Positions 60,983 to 64,000 of a DNA stretch of 64,000 nucleotides are shown here, piece after piece; positions within the stretch are counted from its first letter, which is position 1, and each line of letters starts with the position of its first letter. This DNA comes from Ideonella margarita (lineage in GTDB: Bacteria; Pseudomonadota; Gammaproteobacteria; Burkholderiales; Burkholderiaceae_C). The notes under the pieces were generated by a model. The model saw only the letters and a list, made by a program, of their open reading frames with translations, searched no databases and had not been told where the DNA came from. The DNA lies in the NCBI RefSeq assembly GCF_038066635.1, contig NZ_JBBUTI010000011.1, positions 92,977 to 156,976 of the forward strand. Reading direction: 5' to 3'. Made by a program: the position numbers and the translations under genes.

Positions 60983-62185
60983 ATGGATCAGGTCAAGCAA
61001 GGCACGGATGCCTTGTTCATTTTGCTGGGCGCCATCATGGTGCTCGCCATGCACGCCGGTTTCGCCTTTCTGGAACTGGGCACCGTGCGCAAGAAGAACC
61101 AGGTGAACGCGCTGGTCAAGATCCTGGTCGATTTTTCGATCTCGACGGTTGTCTACTTCTTCGTCGGCTATACCGTGGCCTACGGCGTCGATTTCTTCAG
61201 CGGTGCAGAAACGCTGGCTGCCAAGAACGGCTACGAGCTGGTCAAGTTCTTCTTCCTGCTGACCTTCGCTGCGGCCATTCCGGCCATCGTGTCGGGCGGC
61301 ATTGCCGAGCGTGCCCGGTTCGGCCCGCAACTGCTGGCCACGGCCGTCATCGTCGGCGCCATCTACCCGCTGTTTGAAGGTGTGGTGTGGGGCGGCAAGT
61401 TCGGTGTGCAGGCCTGGATCAAGGACGTCGCCGGTGCCGAGTTCCACGACTTCGCGGGCAGCGTGGTGGTGCATGCCGTGGGCGGCTGGATTGGGCTGGC
61501 GGCTGTGCTGCTGCTGGGCGCCCGTGCCAACCGCTACCGCAAAGACGGCGCGATGAGCGCCCACCCGCCTTCAAGCATCCCGTTTCTGGCGCTGGGCGCG
61601 TGGATTCTGGCGGTGGGTTGGTTCGGCTTCAACGTGATGAGCGCGCAGACCATCGACAAGATCTCTGGCCTGGTGGCGGTGAACTCGCTGATGGCCATGG
61701 TGGGCGGCACGCTGGTGGCTGTGCTGATGGGCCGCAATGACCCCGGCTTCGCCTACAACGGCCCGCTGGCCGGCCTGGTGGCCGTGTGCGCAGGCTCTGA
61801 CCTGATGCACCCGGCAGGCGCCCTGGTGGTGGGCGGCATCGCCGGCGCGATCTTCGTCAAGCTGTTCACCCTCACGCAGAACAAGTGGAAGATCGACGAC
61901 GTGCTGGGCGTGTGGCCCCTGCACGGCCTGTGCGGCGCCTGGGGCGGCATCGCCTGCGGCATCTTCGGCCAAAAGGCCCTGGGCGGCCTGGGTGGCGTCA
62001 CCTTCAGCGCCCAACTGCTGGGTACCGCCATGGGCGTGGCTTGGGCACTGGCCGGTGGCTTCGCCGTTTACGGTGTCATCAAGGCCACGATGGGCCTGCG
62101 CCTGACGCAGGAAGAGGAATTCGAAGGCGCCGATTTGTCGATCCACAAGATCGGCTCGACGCCTGACCGCGAAGTGTCCTGGTGA
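60983..62185 (+). CDS. amtB: ammonium transporter AmtB family
   Basis: Trimeric ammonium channel of about 400 aa, with eleven predicted TM helices. The twin-histidine pore residues are visible in GSVVVHAVGGWIGL and WPLHGLCGAWGG. The N terminus MDQVKQGTDALFILLGAIMV lacks the long periplasmic signal of E. coli AmtB. ATG 60983 follows ggaga; upstream frame is not homologous. The partner glnK is not adjacent. The cytoplasmic tail ends with LSIHKIGSTPDREVSW. Confidence 0.94.
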   Translation: MDQVKQGTDALFILLGAIMVLAMHAGFAFLELGTVRKKNQVNALVKILVDFSISTVVYFFVGYTVAYGVDFFSGAETLAAKNGYELVKFFFLLTFAAAIPAIVSGGIAERARFGPQLLATAVIVGAIYPLFEGVVWGGKFGVQAWIKDVAGAEFHDFAGSVVVHAVGGWIGLAAVLLLGARANRYRKDGAMSAHPPSSIPFLALGAWILAVGWFGFNVMSAQTIDKISGLVAVNSLMAMVGGTLVAVLMGRNDPGFAYNGPLAGLVAVCAGSDLMHPAGALVVGGIAGAIFVKLFTLTQNKWKIDDVLGVWPLHGLCGAWGGIACGIFGQKALGGLGGVTFSAQLLGTAMGVAWALAGGFAVYGVIKATMGLRLTQEEEFEGADLSIHKIGSTPDREVSW

Positions 62186-62275
62186 GCTGACAGGCCAGGT
62201 GCAGTAACCACCCCGCATGACGAGCCTGTGACATATCCGGCCGCCTCCAGGGGGTAGTGACCTGGGGGCGACGCT

Positions 62276-62305
62276 GTGACAACGGCACCGGGAGGTGTCT
62301 ACAAA
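62276..62305 (+). promoter_or_regulatory. candidate porin promoter
   Basis: GTGACA (62276-62281), 18-bp spacer, TACAAA (62300-62305), about 92 nt upstream of the porin start. The region also holds CTGTGACA twice (62226, 62274) and CTGTCACA (62306). Confidence 0.45.
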
Positions 62306-62397
62306 CTGTCACACAGCGTTGGTGAAATCCCCAGCAGTTCGAGACACAGACGGCCCAGCCCTCTGCGGACGCCTCACCCCACGTTGGAGATATCACC

Positions 62398-63372
62398 ATG
62401 AACAAGCAAGTCATCGCCCTGGCCGCCCTGGCCCTGATCGGCACCGCCGCATCGGCTCAATCCACCGTCACCGTGTACGGCAAGCTGGACCAATCGGTTG
62501 GCAAGCCTGTCGGCAGCACCGACAAGCAAGTGATGGACCTCGCCGGCAGCCGTCTGGGCTTCCGCGGCACCGAAGACCTCGGTGGCGGCCTGAAGGCCAT
62601 CTTCGGTCTGGAGCACCGCTTCAACCCTGACAACGGCACCTCGGCTTCGTCGTCGACCTTCTGGAACGGCTACAGCCTGGTCGGCATCTCCAGCGACTTC
62701 GGCACCGTGGCCCTGGGCCGCCAGTACGTGGCTGCCTACATCGTGCAGAACGAAATCGACCCGTTCGGTGGCGACACCGTCGCTGCCCTGCGCGACATCG
62801 GCGTGCGTCCGCGTCTGTCGGCCATCAACGCATCGGAAGTCCGCATCGGTGACACCCGCGTCGCTGACGTCGTTCGCTACGACGGCAAGTTCGGCCCTGT
62901 CGCCGTTGCCGTGAGCGCTGGCGAAGCCCCTGCCGGCAAGCCGGATCGCCCGACGTCGTTCGCCGTGACCTACAAGGACGGCGCCCTGTTCGCTGGCCTG
63001 TCGTACGAAAACCCGGCCAGCGCCAACGACCAGCTGATCACCGTGGGTGGCACCTACGCCCTGCCGATGGTGACCCTGGCCGCTGCCTACAGCTCGGGCA
63101 AGACCACGACCGACCTGTCGACCAAGTCGTTCCTGATCGGCGGCACCGTGCCGATGGGCAGCCTGGACATCAAGTTCGGCTACGCCAAGACCACCAACGA
63201 CCAAGCTGGCAGCGCTGCTGACCAGACGCTGGGCAAGATCGGCCTGGGCCTGCACTACAAGCTGTCGAAGCGCACCAAGGTGTACGCCGACATCGCCAAG
63301 GTGAACGGCACGCTGACCCCTTCGACCACGTCGAAGAACGGCTACGACCTGGGCATCCAGCACAACTTCTGA
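62398..63372 (+). CDS. trimeric outer-membrane porin (Gram-negative porin, OmpC-like)
   Basis: 324-aa 16-strand beta-barrel porin for small hydrophilic solutes. Signal peptide MNKQVIALAALALIGTAASAQ; the mature start STVTVYGKLDQSVG and GSRLGFRGTEDLGGGLKAIF are beta-proteobacterial porin hallmarks. C-terminal aromatic NF residue for barrel assembly. Codon use is noticeably biased to strongly expressed codons compared with neighbours. Strong Shine-Dalgarno (ggaga); two hairpins follow the stop. Confidence 0.94.
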   Translation: MNKQVIALAALALIGTAASAQSTVTVYGKLDQSVGKPVGSTDKQVMDLAGSRLGFRGTEDLGGGLKAIFGLEHRFNPDNGTSASSSTFWNGYSLVGISSDFGTVALGRQYVAAYIVQNEIDPFGGDTVAALRDIGVRPRLSAINASEVRIGDTRVADVVRYDGKFGPVAVAVSAGEAPAGKPDRPTSFAVTYKDGALFAGLSYENPASANDQLITVGGTYALPMVTLAAAYSSGKTTTDLSTKSFLIGGTVPMGSLDIKFGYAKTTNDQAGSAADQTLGKIGLGLHYKLSKRTKVYADIAKVNGTLTPSTTSKNGYDLGIQHNF

Positions 63373-63380
63373 TCCTGTCC

Positions 63381-63402
63381 GGGGCATCCGGGGGGATGCC
63401 CC
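63381..63402 (+). terminator. first hairpin after the porin
   Basis: 9-bp stem GGGGCATCC/GGATGCCCC with a 4-nt G loop, 8 nt after the porin stop. The sequence following it is only partly T-rich, so it may protect the mRNA end or act as a terminator. Confidence 0.6.
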
Positions 63403-63428
63403 TTCCTTTGCTTGGGAACAGACTTCAT

Positions 63429-63454
63429 GAGCCACCTTCGGGTGGCTCTTTTTT
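63429..63454 (+). terminator. Rho-independent terminator of the porin
   Basis: 8-bp stem GAGCCACC/GGTGGCTC with a TTCG tetraloop, then six T. Textbook form, 56 nt beyond the porin stop. Confidence 0.93.
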
Positions 63455-63881
63455 CGTCTATGCGATGAGTATTTGGATTGTGATGGCCTGGGATTCGACG
63501 TTCAGGTGCAAGGGCCAGCGCGGGGTGATTCACCCGGGTTGGCGGATCGATGCACGGCCGGTTGGGATTACTACAGGTTAAAGCGCGCGGCAAAGAGCGA
63601 AAGCTGCATCCGGGTTGCGGCACGGCAAATTTGACGACGTCAACAGCGGCCAGTGATGCGACGAAAGCATCGTTCTGTAGAACCCCGTGCTGAGCCAGCA
63701 GCGGTTATCGGGAGTGGCATGATGCCCCTACGCTACGTTCCGAACACTCAGCGAGAACTTGTAACAGGCTTGCCGCTTTTGTCAGGAATTTAATGCTGGA
63801 TAAACGCAGCCCCGGATTGAGGAAAATACAGTCGCGACAGGCACTTAGCCGAGCGGATCTTGTACGTTTTAGGGAGCAGCC
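63455..63881. other. intergenic region with no recognisable gene
   Basis: About 430 bases between the porin terminator and the IS end, lower in GC than the rest of the window. Both strands have only short frames without plausible start/family features, so no gene is called. It may hold remnants interrupted by the IS, but nothing identifies them. Confidence 0.6.
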
Positions 63882-64000
63882 TGAAGCGCCCCGGGTTTTC
63901 AGGAGGCTCCAACTCTTGAGAAGATGGAGCCATGAACAAGTCGAACAAGTTCTCACCTGAGGTCCGCGAGCGCGCTGTGCGCTTGGTGCAGGAGCATCGC
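63882..64000 (+). mobile_element. partial IS3-family insertion sequence, left end
   Basis: The left end begins TGAAGCGCCCCGGGTTTTCA (63882 onward), consistent with IS3-family terminal inverted repeats that begin TGA and continue GC-rich. OrfA starts 50 nt inside. The right end, orfB and target duplication lie outside the window. Confidence 0.8.
63932..64000 (+). CDS. IS3-family transposase OrfA, N-terminal fragment (truncated by window edge)
   Basis: Only 23 codons are visible. They read MNKSNKFSPEVRERAVRLVQ followed by EHR, the start of the IS3-type helix-turn-helix OrfA. A ggag Shine-Dalgarno at 63926-63929 precedes ATG 63932. OrfB and the frameshift region are not visible. Confidence 0.85.
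   Translation, partial: MNKSNKFSPEVRERAVRLVQEHR

Noticed and set aside
63396..63581. Small 61-codon frame after the porin
   Set aside because: It starts within the hairpin region and runs over the porin terminator; no family features.
63705..63956. 83-codon frame on the minus strand beside the IS
   Set aside because: It begins inside the transposase gene on the opposite strand and shows no recognisable features.

Overview
The window is GC-rich bacterial chromosome and looks like a betaproteobacterium of the order Burkholderiales, probably near the Rubrivivax/Leptothrix/Roseateles group. The basis is tripartite-tricarboxylate (Bug) receptors, a beta-proteobacterial trimeric porin, an AlgZ/AlgR-like LytTR pair, the gene order tolB-pal-cpoB next to tRNA-Lys, and the codon use. 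This placement is inference from content, not a phylogeny. There is no CRISPR array, rRNA or prophage. A partial IS3-family element starts at the right edge.

Layout. (1) 58-7759: a D-glucarate catabolic locus with a FadR-type regulator, KdgD, GudD, ketoglutarate-semialdehyde dehydrogenase and two Bug receptors, preceded by a 2-hydroxyacid dehydrogenase. (2) 8049-16017: a block bounded by two identical tRNA-Lys(CTT) genes. It holds a coupled three-gene operon (heme-oxygenase-like protein, a short-chain dehydrogenase lacking its catalytic Tyr and Lys, and an unknown protein) and three chemoreceptors, two with sigma-28-like promoters. (3) 16064-19712: tRNA-Lys(TTT), tcdA, cpoB, pal, tolB. (4) 19850-22524: an MsbA-type exporter and an aldo/keto reductase. 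(5) 22549-30205: a long leftward housekeeping run, yebC-purD-acyltransferase-hemF-nadD-rsfS-rlmH-maf-rng; its RsfS carries a histone H1-like tail. (6) 30330-42092: HerA-like ATPase, a small membrane protein, a LytS/LytTR two-component pair, two small secreted proteins, glnS, a ParA ATPase, an LpxH-like phosphoesterase, ppk1 behind a Pho box, and sixA. (7) 42113-45597: a TetR regulator divergent from an oxidoreductase/SDR/hydrolase set. (8) 45635-58449: a phosphonate-utilisation locus. phnF, a DUF1045 gene and phnN run leftward; phnGHIJ, a GNAT gene and phnKLM run rightward; phnCDE, a PhnZ-like HD protein and a degenerate ABC ATPase run leftward. (9) 58550-63372: an AlkC-like repair protein, a DUF4399 protein, amtB behind a sigma-54 promoter, and a porin.

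How the parts work together. The glucarate genes encode a complete route from D-glucarate to 2-oxoglutarate. The phosphonate genes encode uptake (PhnCDE) and the C-P lyase core (PhnGHIJKLM, PhnN), but no PhnP lies in the window. The DUF1045 protein carries two HxT motifs of the 2H phosphoesterase type and is a candidate replacement. Two near-identical 12-mers sit upstream of phnG and phnC, and 7-mers with 11-bp periodicity sit upstream of phnC and ppk1. Together these suggest PhnF repression combined with PhoB activation, linking phosphonate use to polyphosphate synthesis.

The items most worth following up are the heme-oxygenase/pseudo-SDR/unknown operon beside the chemoreceptors, the DUF1045 protein and the degenerate ABC ATPase in the phosphonate locus, and the H1-like tail on RsfS.
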